A stretch of DNA of 64,000 bases from Paenibacillus antri (GTDB lineage: Bacteria > Bacillota > Bacilli > Paenibacillales > YIM-B00363): assembly GCF_005765165.1 (NCBI RefSeq), contig NZ_VCIW01000023.1, positions 1-64,000 on the forward strand. The letters are read 5' to 3'. Below are positions 24,139 to 33,237 of this stretch, one piece after another. Position 1 is the stretch's first letter. Each line of letters begins with the position of its first letter. The notes beneath the pieces are model-generated. The model saw only the letters and a program-made list of their open reading frames with translations. It had not been told where the DNA came from and ran no database searches. A program made the position numbers and the translations under genes.

Positions 24139-27100
24139 ACACCAACGGCGGGGTCCACGGCCACAACCTCGGCTCGAGGAGACGCAGCAGGAACTGAACG
24201 TCTTCCTTCCCGAACCCATCGGGACCCGCGAAGTTCGGCAGTCGTTGCCCGCTGTTCATATACTGGAATACATGAACGAGGGACAACGGCTCTGTGCTCG
24301 TAGGCTTGATGAGCATGCGCGCATTCGCTTCAAGCTCCCATTCGGACCCATGGTCCGTCAGCGGCAGGAGCGCAATGCCGCTGCCCGTCGCGTAATTCGA
24401 CCGGACGAGAATTTGTACAGCCCCGGGAGGGACCGCGACGCCTTCGGTTGGCAGCGGGAATCGATACGCCCCCGCCTTCTCCGTCACCGTGCCGATCGGG
24501 CTGCCTACTGGCGCACCGAGACTGTCCGCAAAGAGAACATCGTAACTCGCAAGACCCGTCTCGCTCCCCGCGGGACTCCACATGACCGTGCCCGCGATCC
24601 GATCCGCGCTCGGATCGATATCGAAAAATCCGAGGTTCATTGCGTGCGGCAAGCCCGGCGTCGGGGTAATCGACGGCAGATCGACGATAGCGGCCGTCGC
24701 GCTCTCCTCATAGTCGGAGTTTACCGCGTAGATGCCGATTTTCGCCGCGCCCGACGGGATTGCGATGTTGTTCGGGACGGTAACGTTGGTCGACAGCGTC
24801 TCTTTATTCCAATGTCTCAGGAAGAAATAAGAACTGACCTTCTCTTCGTTTTCGTCCAAAAAGTACAGTTGGTAGCCGTAGACGGATTGAATCTCCCCGT
24901 TCACTTGCTCCCAAGATAATCGTGCATCAAGCATAGAACCATTCTGATTCCCGTTGAAACTTACAACACTAGGCGCTTGAAGATCGGCGTTGACAACCGC
25001 CTCGACGCTCTCTCCCGACGTGTTATCGGTAATTGCAATATTTCTCCAGGCGAGTGCCTGCGGCTGACCTTCCCTACCGACAGTTATCAAGAGGTCACGG
25101 TAGAGGGATGTTACAAACGGCTCCACTAGCTCGATCTCGTAGGAACCGGTCGAACCCACTGGGATCCGTGCCATGTCAGAACCGATTTGCCCGTTCTCTA
25201 ACAGCGACTGAACGATATATTCATCGACGTATGGTTCGCCCGGCGCTTTCGTCCATTGTAACGTGGCTTTGACGTTGCCCCGCATGGCGTCGGCGTCCGA
25301 CAACTTCGGGTTTTCCGGGAAAAACGGCGCGTCGTACAACGGGAAGAAATCATCTTGGAACCCGCCGGGTGCAAGCATCGTTCGAAGCACCAACGTGTGC
25401 CGCCCCGGCGCGATCGCCGTGTTCATCGGGATGGCGACCTCGAGCGCGCCGGACGACGCCGTAGCGATCGCCTCCCCGATCGGCAGGCCATCTTTGTCGC
25501 CGAGGAAAACTTCGTAGCCGCTAATCCCGTATTCCATAGCCGCGCTGGACAAGTTCCAGGCTACCCTTCCCCCGATTTCGCCCGTTTCATTATCCTCGTC
25601 CAAGAACCTCAAGCCGAACGCGGCATCAGCGGTCGCCCGCACTTCCATCTCGTAAGCGAGCTGCCCGTTGCCGTCCAACAACTGGACCAGGTAATGGTCG
25701 ACTGGATGCACCAACGGAAACTCGTCTACCGGAATCGTTGCGGGACTCGTGGCCGGAATCTCGCCTATCGGAGTGGAAGTTGTCCCTTCTCCGTGAAACG
25801 CTACATAGATCATCCTCAATCTTGCAACAGGCCCGACGTCGGAAGACGGTTGAATCGTCAGCGTATCGTCGGCATAATGCACCTTCGGCAGGTTCACGGG
25901 GTTGTCGACGATCGGGAACGGATGCGGCAAGGTGTATACCCCGGATGCTCCGGAGGACCCCGTTATCGTCACCTCAATCTGGATGCCGACGGCTCCGGCC
26001 GGAATAACATTTCCCGAGAAATCGATCCGATTCATCTCGAACGGCACGCCGATGTCGCCCAGAGATTCCCCCGTTGCGTTGACGTAGAAGGCTCGATATG
26101 ATGACATGTCTCCCGTCCAACGCGACGCATCCCATTGCAAGCGGCCGCTCAGCTTCCCTATGTCAGGGTCGGAATCGCCTATTGAAAGGAAATCCGCCGA
26201 AAGGAACGTAAACGCGGTCGGCATCCAAGTCGGCAGCGCATACACGGTTCCTATATCCGCGTCCGCGGCGATCGGACCGAGGACCCGCTTTAACGAATGG
26301 TAACCCGACAATTCGCCGAAATAATTATGACGAAACTCCGGCGAGGTTCCGCTAGGGATATCAGTGAAGACGCAAACGCCGTCCGCCCCAGCGTAACCGA
26401 GCTGCCGCACGTTATCCATTTCGAAATACAAACTCGCATCGACGCATCCAAGCGCCGCTCCGCCTCGGTAATCGACGATTTTCGCCCGCACCTCGTAGCC
26501 GGTTTCGATCAGATCCGCCAACGGCGTCGGAGCGGTCACCCGCCAATCGCCGATCGCGTCCGGACCGATCAGGTTCGAGCTGTTGTCTCCCCATCCCAAG
26601 CCGACTCCTCCTTGGAACACGGCGAAGGAATTGTATTGGCCCGCGGCGAGATACGTAATGTCCGTCCCTGCATTCGATAGGACGACTGTCGGGTTATACC
26701 ATGTTGCATTGTACGTATCGTGAGCGAGTTCTCCCTTATAATTCGTGCCGATGCCTTGTACATTTCCCAACTCGTCAAGCACGAGCGTGTGAGAAGTCCC
26801 CGTCGCTACGACATTAGGCTTTAATGCCTCCAATTCCGGCAAACGAACAGGAAACGTATAATACCAATCCGACGAGGCTTCCGAATCCGTCAGTTGGTTA
26901 TCCGCATTCTCGCCCCAACCGTAGACGTGAAATTCGTCCGTAATCGCGATGCTGTGATCCGCCGATTTATCCGTATGAATGCTGCGGACGTTCGTGCCCA
27001 AGCCGGACACTTCGACGGGATATTCCGAATAGGGGTGAGCCGGATTAAGAATCGCGGATATTCCGGTACCGAGCTGCCCCCGGCTGCTATCTCCCCAGGC

Positions 27101-27781
27101 GTATACGACGCCTGTCACGCTCTCTTCCCGCAAAGCCAATGCATAATCGTTCCCCGCTTGGATGTCGGCGATGCCTTCCAACGGCTCCATATATCCGACT
27201 TCGACCAAGACGGGCACGTTCGTATTCCCCGTGTTTCGATTCCCCAGCTGACCGCGGTCGTTGCGCCCCCAACTATATACCTTGGTACCGGAGGTCAACG
27301 CCATGCTGAAATAAGCCCCGGCTTCCACCTTCGTGACGGTTCCCGCCTCAGGCGGTATGTAGATCGTCTTGGCGACGAACGAATCTTCGTACGTACCGTC
27401 TCCGAGCTGGCCGTAATCGTTAGCGCCCCACGTCCATACTTTTCCGTCGAATCCGAGCGCAACGGTATGACTTTCGCCGACGGCGATTTGCGCGATGCCC
27501 GTCAACGGCGTCCCGTTCAACTTCCGGACGGGAGTCGGAAGCGGTTGTTCCAGGGTATGCTCGTATTCCATATTCGTTCCCAGCGGACGCCATCCCCAGC
27601 TCCAGACCCCGCCGTTTTCGTCCAACGCGGAAGTCATGTAATACCCGGCTTCCACCTGTTTGAACCCAGGCGCATCCGAGATCTTCGCGGACGCCGACGG
27701 AACCGGTAGGAACGACTGCAGCAGCAATGCTCCCGCCAATAGACTCGAGGCCATTTTCCAAACACGTGTATGTTTCCTCAT
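24137..27781 (-). CDS. Exported RCC1-repeat protein with C-terminal repeat domains
   Basis: This 1214-aa secreted protein has a signal peptide (MRKHTRVWK, then a hydrophobic core, cleavage near SASA-K). Residues about 35-430 hold seven RCC1-type units with the WG-N-GQLG pattern (VWTWGANDYGQLGDG, VYSWGRNDRGQLGN, VYAWGDSSRGQLGTG), enough for one seven-bladed propeller. The remaining ~780 residues contain at least four related Ig/Fn3-like units, each with G-x-V/L-x-W, a later Y-x-V/L-F and an IPPGA-like turn. The last ~40 residues (FAGPDGFGKEDVQFLLRLLE) resemble a dockerin-like half. The DNA is visibly less GC-rich than its neighbours. Function is unknown; a surface binding or adhesion role is a guess. 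Confidence 0.9.
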   Translation of the reverse strand: MRKHTRVWKMASSLLAGALLLQSFLPVPSASAKISDAPGFKQVEAGYYMTSALDENGGVWSWGWRPLGTNMEYEHTLEQPLPTPVRKLNGTPLTGIAQIAVGESHTVALGFDGKVWTWGANDYGQLGDGTYEDSFVAKTIYIPPEAGTVTKVEAGAYFSMALTSGTKVYSWGRNDRGQLGNRNTGNTNVPVLVEVGYMEPLEGIADIQAGNDYALALREESVTGVVYAWGDSSRGQLGTGISAILNPAHPYSEYPVEVSGLGTNVRSIHTDKSADHSIAITDEFHVYGWGENADNQLTDSEASSDWYYTFPVRLPELEALKPNVVATGTSHTLVLDELGNVQGIGTNYKGELAHDTYNATWYNPTVVLSNAGTDITYLAAGQYNSFAVFQGGVGLGWGDNSSNLIGPDAIGDWRVTAPTPLADLIETGYEVRAKIVDYRGGAALGCVDASLYFEMDNVRQLGYAGADGVCVFTDIPSGTSPEFRHNYFGELSGYHSLKRVLGPIAADADIGTVYALPTWMPTAFTFLSADFLSIGDSDPDIGKLSGRLQWDASRWTGDMSSYRAFYVNATGESLGDIGVPFEMNRIDFSGNVIPAGAVGIQIEVTITGSSGASGVYTLPHPFPIVDNPVNLPKVHYADDTLTIQPSSDVGPVARLRMIYVAFHGEGTTSTPIGEIPATSPATIPVDEFPLVHPVDHYLVQLLDGNGQLAYEMEVRATADAAFGLRFLDEDNETGEIGGRVAWNLSSAAMEYGISGYEVFLGDKDGLPIGEAIATASSGALEVAIPMNTAIAPGRHTLVLRTMLAPGGFQDDFFPLYDAPFFPENPKLSDADAMRGNVKATLQWTKAPGEPYVDEYIVQSLLENGQIGSDMARIPVGSTGSYEIELVEPFVTSLYRDLLITVGREGQPQALAWRNIAITDNTSGESVEAVVNADLQAPSVVSFNGNQNGSMLDARLSWEQVNGEIQSVYGYQLYFLDENEEKVSSYFFLRHWNKETLSTNVTVPNNIAIPSGAAKIGIYAVNSDYEESATAAIVDLPSITPTPGLPHAMNLGFFDIDPSADRIAGTVMWSPAGSETGLASYDVLFADSLGAPVGSPIGTVTEKAGAYRFPLPTEGVAVPPGAVQILVRSNYATGSGIALLPLTDHGSEWELEANARMLIKPTSTEPLSLVHVFQYMNSGQRLPNFAGPDGFGKEDVQFLLRLLEPRLWPWTPPLV

Positions 27782-27892
27782 TCGAATCGCTCTCTCCCAT
27801 TCTCCGAACCTAGCTGAACTACTCTATACTAGCAATAATTAACCATGGAAAATAGGAGCTGCTTCACAAAATGGAAGAAAAATTTGCGCGCT

Positions 27893-28906
27893 TCACTTGT
27901 TTTCGTAATACCCCCGATACCACTCCACGAAGCGGCGCAAGCCCTCCCGCAGCGGCGTGCTCGGGCGGAAGCCGACGTCGCGCTCGAGCTCCGAAATGTC
28001 CGCGTACGTCGCATACACGTCCCCGGGCTGCATCGGCGCGTACTCGACGACCGCCTTGACGCCCAGCAGCTCCTCCAGCGTCGCCACGAATTCGCCGAGC
28101 GCGACCGGCTCGTTGTTGCCGATGTTGTACACCTTATAAGGCGCATAGCTGCCGCTCGGGTTCGGATGCTCGCGGTCCCACGTCGGGTTCGGCGCCGGCA
28201 CGCGGCGCATGACGCGCACGACGCCTTCGACGATATCGTCGACGTACGTGAAGTCGCGGCGCATGTCGCCGTGGTTGAACAGCCGAATCGTCTTGCCCGC
28301 GAGGATGTCGCGCGTGAACGAGAAATACGCCATATCCGGGCGCCCCCAAGGGCCGTAGACGGTGAAGAACCGTAGCCCCGTCGTCGGCAAGCCGAACAAG
28401 TGGCTGTACGTATGCGCCATCAGCTCGTTAGACTTCTTCGTCGCGGCGTACAAGCTCACCGGATGATCGACCGGGTCCGTCGTGCGGAACGGCATCGTCA
28501 CGTTGGCTCCGTATACCGAGCTAGACGAAGCATAGACGAGATGCTTCACCCCGCGGTGCCGGCACGCCTCGAGCATGTTGGCGAAGCCGACCAGATTGGA
28601 GGCCACGTATTTGTCCGGACGCTCCAGACTGTACCGAACGCCCGCCTGCGCGCCGAGATGAACGACATAATCGAACGCGTCGTCTTGGAACAGCCGATCC
28701 ACGACCTCCTTGTCCGCGAACGAGCCCTCGACGAACGAGAACCGATCCGTTGCGCCCAGCCGCTCCAGCCGCGAGCGCTTCAGCCCTACGTCATAATAAT
28801 CGTTCAAGTCGTCGATGCCGATCACGCGAACCCCTTCCCGCAGCAGCCTCTCCGCCGTATGGTATCCGATAAACCCGGCCGCGCCGGTAATAAGCACCGT
28901 CTCCAT
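27893..28906 (-). CDS. UDP-glucuronate 4-epimerase-like SDR protein
   Basis: This 337-aa extended short-chain dehydrogenase has the NAD motif ITGAAGFIGYHTAE at the N-terminus, YASSSSVYG and the catalytic Tyr/Lys in SLYAATKKSNE. The stretch LPTTGLRFFTVYGPWGRPDM with FNHGDMRRDFTYVDDI is typical of UDP-glucuronate 4-epimerases (CapI type), which make UDP-galacturonate for capsule or cell-wall polymers. An AGGAGG site supports ATG 28906 rather than an upstream in-frame start. No glycosyltransferase is next to it. It is transcribed alone. Confidence 0.93.
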   Translation of the reverse strand: METVLITGAAGFIGYHTAERLLREGVRVIGIDDLNDYYDVGLKRSRLERLGATDRFSFVEGSFADKEVVDRLFQDDAFDYVVHLGAQAGVRYSLERPDKYVASNLVGFANMLEACRHRGVKHLVYASSSSVYGANVTMPFRTTDPVDHPVSLYAATKKSNELMAHTYSHLFGLPTTGLRFFTVYGPWGRPDMAYFSFTRDILAGKTIRLFNHGDMRRDFTYVDDIVEGVVRVMRRVPAPNPTWDREHPNPSGSYAPYKVYNIGNNEPVALGEFVATLEELLGVKAVVEYAPMQPGDVYATYADISELERDVGFRPSTPLREGLRRFVEWYRGYYENK

Positions 28907-29013
28907 CTGTTCCTCCTGACTTACGACCCGGACCGCTAAGACGGGGCGCCTTTGTTTTTTCGATGAAATCATCATATCATGGGAAGCAATAAGCTGAAAC
29001 CGAGGTGTTTACA

Positions 29014-30426
29014 GTGACGACGACGGAGAAGCTGCCGGAAGCGTTCATATCGAAAATGGAAACCCTTCTCGGCCCCGAAGCCGCAGCGCTCTTCGCAAGC
29101 TACGAAGAGCCGAAGGCCGTCGGACTGCGGACGAATCCGCTGAAGACGGATCCCGAGACGCTCGCGCGGGCGCTGCCGTTCGAGACGACGCCCGTGCCGT
29201 GGTGCGAGACGGGGCTGTCCTGCGACGCGGAGACGGCCGCGGCCGCGGCGCCGGGTAAGCACCCGTACCATGCGGCGGGGCTGTACTATATGCAGGAGCC
29301 GAGCGCGATGTATCCGGCGGCGCAGCTCGGCGCGGAGCCGGGCGAACGCGTGCTCGACCTATGCGCCGCCCCCGGCGGCAAGACGACGCATCTCGGCGGC
29401 GCGATGGCGGGACGCGGACTGCTCGTCGCGAACGAATACGAAGCGAAGCGAGCCAAGGCGTTATCGGAAAACGTCGAACGGCTCGGCCTGACGAACTGCC
29501 TCGTGCTGAACGAAACGCCGGAGCGGCTCGCGGCGCGGCTGCCGGGCTTCTTCGACCGCATCTTGGTCGACGCGCCCTGCTCCGGCGAAGGGATGTTCCG
29601 CAAGGATCCGGAGGCGGCTTCGTATTGGAGCGAGGCGCATGTCGCCGCTTGCGCGCGCACGCAAGGAGCGGTGCTCGACGCCGCGTTTGCCATGCTGAAG
29701 GAAGGCGGCACGCTCGTCTACTCGACCTGCACGTTCTCCCCCGAGGAGAACGAGCGGGCGATCGAGGCGCTGCTGTCGCGCTTCCCGGACCTAGAGCCGC
29801 TGCCGCTGCCGCACGCGTTCGGCGTCTCGGCCGGCGTGCCCGCGTGGTCCGCGACCGGCGACGAGCGGCTCGCGCGGACGGCGCGGCTGTGGCCGCATCG
29901 CGTGCGGGGCGAGGGACACTTCGCCGCGAAGCTCGTCAAGCGCGGCGAGGCGCCGCCGGCCGCAGCCCCGGCGAAGAAAAGCGCCGCCGGCAGCGGCCCT
30001 TCGCGGCAGCAGCTCGCGCTGTACCGCGCCTTCGAAGCGCAGGCGCTCGCCGGGACGATCGACGGCGACTTCCTGCTGTTAGGCGCCCAGCTGTACCGGC
30101 TGCCGGACGAATGTCCCGCGCTCGCCGGCCTGCGCGTCGTGCGGCCGGGGCTCCATCTCGGCGAGCTGAAGAAGGACCGGTTCGAGCCGAACCACGCGCT
30201 GGCGCTCGCCCTGCCGGCGGAGCGGTTCCGGCACCGGTACGAGCTCCGGGACGCCGGCGAACGCGCCGTCGACGCGTATTTGCGCGGCGAGACGCTGCCG
30301 AGCGACGGCGACCGGGGCTGGCTCGCCGTCACATATGACGGCTACCCCCTCGGCTGGGGCAAGGAATCCAAGGGGACGATAAAAAATTTCTACCCGAAGG
30401 GGCTTCGACGCATAGGAGCATTATAA
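29014..30426 (+). CDS. rsmF: rRNA (cytosine-C5)-methyltransferase RsmF-like
   Basis: This 470-aa cytoplasmic enzyme of the NOL1/NOP2/Sun family methylates cytosine C5 in rRNA. The SAM-binding motif is LDLCAAPGGKTTHLGG. Both conserved cysteines are present: C189 in VDAPCSGEGMF and C239 in YSTCTFSPEENE. The C-terminal ~170 residues form the RsmF/YebU-type extension (PUA-like) ending GWGKESKGTIKNFYPKGLR. GTG 29014 is chosen because CCGAGGTG precedes it; a GTG 9 bp upstream is also in frame. The LLM-class oxidoreductase gene starts 24 bp downstream on the same strand. Confidence 0.94.
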   Translation: MTTTEKLPEAFISKMETLLGPEAAALFASYEEPKAVGLRTNPLKTDPETLARALPFETTPVPWCETGLSCDAETAAAAAPGKHPYHAAGLYYMQEPSAMYPAAQLGAEPGERVLDLCAAPGGKTTHLGGAMAGRGLLVANEYEAKRAKALSENVERLGLTNCLVLNETPERLAARLPGFFDRILVDAPCSGEGMFRKDPEAASYWSEAHVAACARTQGAVLDAAFAMLKEGGTLVYSTCTFSPEENERAIEALLSRFPDLEPLPLPHAFGVSAGVPAWSATGDERLARTARLWPHRVRGEGHFAAKLVKRGEAPPAAAPAKKSAAGSGPSRQQLALYRAFEAQALAGTIDGDFLLLGAQLYRLPDECPALAGLRVVRPGLHLGELKKDRFEPNHALALALPAERFRHRYELRDAGERAVDAYLRGETLPSDGDRGWLAVTYDGYPLGWGKESKGTIKNFYPKGLRRIGAL

Positions 30427-30450
30427 GGAGCGAAGGAGGCGTTACGGCGA

Positions 30451-31458
30451 ATGGTGAAATTAAGCGTGCTGGATCAATCGCACATCGGGGAAGGCCGGAC
30501 CGCGAGAGACGCGCTCGACGAGACGACGCGGCTCGCGCAGGCGGCCGAACGGTTCGGATATACGCGGTTCTGGGTATCGGAGCATCACGGCATGCCGATG
30601 CTCGCCCATTCGAGCCCGGAGGTGCTGCTGGCGCATCTCGGCGCCCATACATCGCGCATTCGCCTCGGCTCGGGCGGCGTCATGCTGCCGCACTACAGCG
30701 CTTATAAGGTCGCGGAAAACTTCCGCCTGCTCGAAGCGCTCCACCCGGGCCGCATCGACGTCGGCCTCGGCCGCGCGCCCGGCGGCATGCCGATCGCGTC
30801 GCGGGCGCTGCAGCAGGACAAGCGCGTCGACATCGACCGCTATCCGGAGCAGGTCGCCGACTTGATCGGCTATTTGCACGACGCGCTCCCGACGGATCAT
30901 CCGTTCGCTCGGCTCGCCGCGATGCCCGCGATCCCGACGGCCCCCGACGTCTGGCTGCTCGGCTCGAGCGACGAAAGCGCCCGGATCGCCGCGCGGCAAG
31001 GGCTCGCGTTCGGCTTCGCGCAGTTTTTCGGCGTGACGGAGGGCGAACGCGCCATGCGGCTGTACCGCGAGGCGTTCCGGCCGTCCGCATACCTGAAGGA
31101 GCCGATGTCGCTCGCCGCGGTGCTCGTCATCTGCGCCGAAACGGACGAGGAGGCGAACCGGCTCGCGTTCAGCTCCGACCTCTTGTTCCTCAAGCTTGAG
31201 CTCGGGCAAGAGCTTCGGGAGCTGCCGTCCGTCGCGACGGCGGAGGATTACCCGTACACGGAGTACGACCTGCAGCGCATCCGGTACGGCCGCCAGCGCC
31301 GGTTCGTCGGCACGCCCGAGCGAGTGAAGGCGGAGCTGCTCGCCGCCGGGGAACGGTACGGGACCGACGAGTTCATGATCGTCACGCCCGTGCACGACGA
31401 GAATGCCCGCATCCGCTCGTACGAGCTGCTGGCCGACGCGTTCGGCGTTCGGACGTAA
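30451..31458 (+). CDS. LLM-class flavin oxidoreductase (MsnO8 type)
   Basis: This 335-aa protein has the luciferase-like monooxygenase barrel: LSVLDQSHIGEG at the N-terminus, RFWVSEHHGMPMLAHSSPEV, RIRLGSGGVMLPHYSAYKVA, and HPGRIDVGLGRAPGG, all typical of the group of short alkanal-monooxygenase-like proteins known as MsnO8. It probably uses reduced FMN; the substrate is unknown. A GAAGGAGGCG site lies 12 bases before the ATG. It follows the rsmF-like gene closely, and a good terminator stands 7 bp after the stop. Confidence 0.93.
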   Translation: MVKLSVLDQSHIGEGRTARDALDETTRLAQAAERFGYTRFWVSEHHGMPMLAHSSPEVLLAHLGAHTSRIRLGSGGVMLPHYSAYKVAENFRLLEALHPGRIDVGLGRAPGGMPIASRALQQDKRVDIDRYPEQVADLIGYLHDALPTDHPFARLAAMPAIPTAPDVWLLGSSDESARIAARQGLAFGFAQFFGVTEGERAMRLYREAFRPSAYLKEPMSLAAVLVICAETDEEANRLAFSSDLLFLKLELGQELRELPSVATAEDYPYTEYDLQRIRYGRQRRFVGTPERVKAELLAAGERYGTDEFMIVTPVHDENARIRSYELLADAFGVRT

Positions 31459-31464
31459 CGGAGA

Positions 31465-31515
31465 AGGCCCCTCGTCCGCGCGTTCCCGCCGCGAATGAGG
31501 GGCCTGATTTCTATT
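31465..31515 (+). terminator. Terminator after the LLM oxidoreductase gene
   Basis: AGGCCCCTC (31465-31473) pairs with GAGGGGCCT (31497-31505), followed by GATTTCTATTT. It ends the rsmF-like/LLM transcription unit. Confidence 0.8.
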
Positions 31516-31758
31516 TGTTCGGCGGAACCTAAGCCGCGCTCCGTTTCCTCAGCCTAACGCCTGCACAAGTACAGCTATTCACCCTACTATTTCCTCGTAA
31601 CCATGCTTTACATGCAAATCTGCATTTATTTTCCTCTGTCAAGAAGCAATCAGCCATATTACCTGTACCTGTGCAGGCATTCGTCCGTTACATGCATTTT
31701 CGCGCCAAAATACCTGCAGCTTTACATCCACGCAAGGTCCCCTGGGTGCTTTCTTCGC
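31516..31758. other. Intergenic stretch with no recognised element
   Basis: This AT-richer stretch lies between the terminator and the repeat cluster. A 74-codon frame (31603-31827) runs through it into the repeats but has no ribosome site and no coding-like composition. No gene or RNA was recognised. Confidence 0.5.
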
Positions 31759-32070
31759 GCTCTTTCTCACCTGATTCCTTTAGGTCAGGATACCCCGCCA
31801 CTCTCATGCCCCCGCAGGCTTTTCTAACCTGATTCCTCTTGCTCAGGCAGCTCCCCCCGCTCGCCCCTGAGCAGAGGAAATCAGCTTAGAAAGGAGACGC
31901 CGGCTGTTGCTCCCTCCCCCGCCCCTGAGCAGAGGAAACCAGCTTAGAAAAGAAGCCGCCGACTGCTGCTCCCTCCCCCGTCCCTGAGCAGAGGAAATCA
32001 GCTTAGAAAAGAGCGCGGCTACTCCTCCTTCCCCCGGCCTGAGCAGAGGAAACCCCAGCTTAATAAGGAG
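31759..32070. repeat. Cluster of six dispersed TGAGCA repeats
   Basis: Two minus-oriented copies (31759-31789, 31818-31847) are followed by four plus-oriented copies (31864-31896, 31922-31954, 31982-32013, 32038-32070) spaced about 56-60 bp apart. The plus copies share TGAGCAGAGGAAAYCA and, except the last, TTAGAAARGAG. Short C-rich linkers (CTCCCTCCCCC) separate them. The last copy overlaps the end of the CPBP gene and supplies its stop codon. The minus-then-plus order matches the cluster near 10 kb. Confidence 0.85.
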
Positions 32071-32956
32071 CAGCCGCCGGAGACGACCCCCGCCTACGGA
32101 TCGCGAGCGCCAGCCAGAGCGATGCGCCCGCGGTCGCGAGCGTAACCGCGAAGCTGCCCTCCAAGCCGAAGGCGCCGCCGGACACGAAGTCGTTCAGCGA
32201 CTCGACCCGCAAGATCGAAGGCGTCTCCACGCCGGACACCGCCATGCCGAGCACGTCGCCCTGCACGAAGTTCCATGTCATGTGGGCGCCGATCGGCGCC
32301 CACAGCCCGCCGCTCCACTCGCGGAGCAGTGCCAGCATAACGCCGGCGAGCACCAGGTTGAGCATGGGGAACGCGTTCGACAGGACGGCCGGGTTGTTCA
32401 TATGGAACAACGCGAACAGCGCCGACGACACCAACGCGGCTGCGGCGACGCCGCCCGACCGGCGGACGACCCCGTATACGTAACCTCGGCTGAACACCTC
32501 TTCCCCGACGGCGACGGAAGCGAACAGGACGACGTCGAACAGCAGCGCGACGGCGACGTCGGATGTCAGCGCGGCGTCGACGATGACGATGCCGCCCGCG
32601 ATCCATGCGATCAGGAACGCCAGCACGATCAAGAGCGCGCCTAGCGCCAACCCGAGCAGCAGCTTAGGCAGCCAATCGCGCTGCCTCCACCCGAGCGTCC
32701 ACGTCCGCTCCCGCTCCATGGCGTAATACAAAATCGCCGCCGCCGCGACGCCGCTCGCGGCGCTCAAGGCGAAGGAGGCGGTTCGGAGCCACGGATTCGA
32801 CTGCAGCAGCTCCGTAATGCTTTCGGGCGACACGTTCCCGCCGCTTCGCGCCGCGTCCATCACAGCGGCGACGAAACCGACCCCACCGCTGACGACGAGA
32901 TTGAGGACAAGAAACAAAACCGTAGCGAGCAGCACTTTGCCCGTTGTTTTCCACAT
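32060..32956 (-). CDS. CPBP-family intramembrane metalloprotease
   Basis: This 298-aa membrane protein has about eight helices and the CPBP (Abi/CAAX-protease-like) motifs: EEVFSRGYVYG with the paired Glu and Arg, LFALFHMNN with a metal-ligand His, and HMTWNFVQGD with the last His/Asn motif. Family members cleave or scaffold membrane proteins; the substrate is not known. The ATG has no ordinary ribosome site: the only G-rich run upstream (GGGGG) lies in the 3' arm of a hairpin at 32962-33011. The stop codon lies inside a dispersed repeat. Confidence 0.9.
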   Translation of the reverse strand: MWKTTGKVLLATVLFLVLNLVVSGGVGFVAAVMDAARSGGNVSPESITELLQSNPWLRTASFALSAASGVAAAAILYYAMERERTWTLGWRQRDWLPKLLLGLALGALLIVLAFLIAWIAGGIVIVDAALTSDVAVALLFDVVLFASVAVGEEVFSRGYVYGVVRRSGGVAAAALVSSALFALFHMNNPAVLSNAFPMLNLVLAGVMLALLREWSGGLWAPIGAHMTWNFVQGDVLGMAVSGVETPSILRVESLNDFVSGGAFGLEGSFAVTLATAGASLWLALAIRRRGSSPAAAPY

Positions 32957-32961
32957 CGAAG

Positions 32962-33011
32962 AAAACCCCCGTTAGATATCGATTAGGTTTCCTAATCATA
33001 CCAAACGGGGG
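32962..33011 (-). terminator. Hairpin after the 51-codon gene, covering the CPBP leader
   Basis: On the minus strand CCCCCGTT (33011-33004) pairs with AACGGGGG (32973-32966), with an inner stem GATTAGG/CCTAATC around AAA, and TTTT follows. It would end the gal operon after the small gene. Its 3' arm lies only 10 bases before the CPBP start, so it may also control that gene. Confidence 0.75.
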
Positions 33012-33019
33012 CTTCGAAT

Positions 33020-33175
33020 TCACTCCGGCGCGTCCAGCTTCTCCGGCCGGACGCGCACCGTCTCGACCTCGGAGACGGCGATTTCGATTTCGTCGTCATC
33101 GCCGCCGACGATCGTGCCTTCGCCGAAGCCGTCGATCTCGACGCGCCGGCCCGGAATGACGTCTTGCGGATCCAT
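33020..33175 (-). CDS. Small hypothetical protein, 51 aa, last gene of the gal operon
   Basis: This small gene has an excellent GGAGGGTGGAG ribosome site and codon use like its neighbours, with G or C in most third positions. The 51-aa product begins MDPQDVIPGRRVEI, contains GFGEGTIVGGDDDEIEIAVS and ends VRPEKLDAPE. It is acidic and looks like one small beta-barrel (a GxGTIV turn as in KOW or SH3-like folds), but no family was recognised. It starts 62 bp after the galT stop on the same strand and is followed by a terminator, so it is probably co-transcribed with galK-galE-galT. Confidence 0.75.
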   Translation of the reverse strand: MDPQDVIPGRRVEIDGFGEGTIVGGDDDEIEIAVSEVETVRVRPEKLDAPE

Positions 33176-33237
33176 TCGCTCCACCCTCCAACTTTTCCCT
33201 TAGCATCTCGCGAAGGAGGGCGGTTCATGCATGCCGC

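Noticed and set aside
31603-31827. A 74-codon frame before the second repeat cluster
   Set aside because: It begins in AT-rich DNA without a ribosome site and ends in the repeats.
32992-33228. A 78-codon minus-strand frame overlapping the small gal-operon gene
   Set aside because: It is Ser/Arg-rich and in a different frame from the 51-codon gene, which has the better ribosome site and codon pattern.
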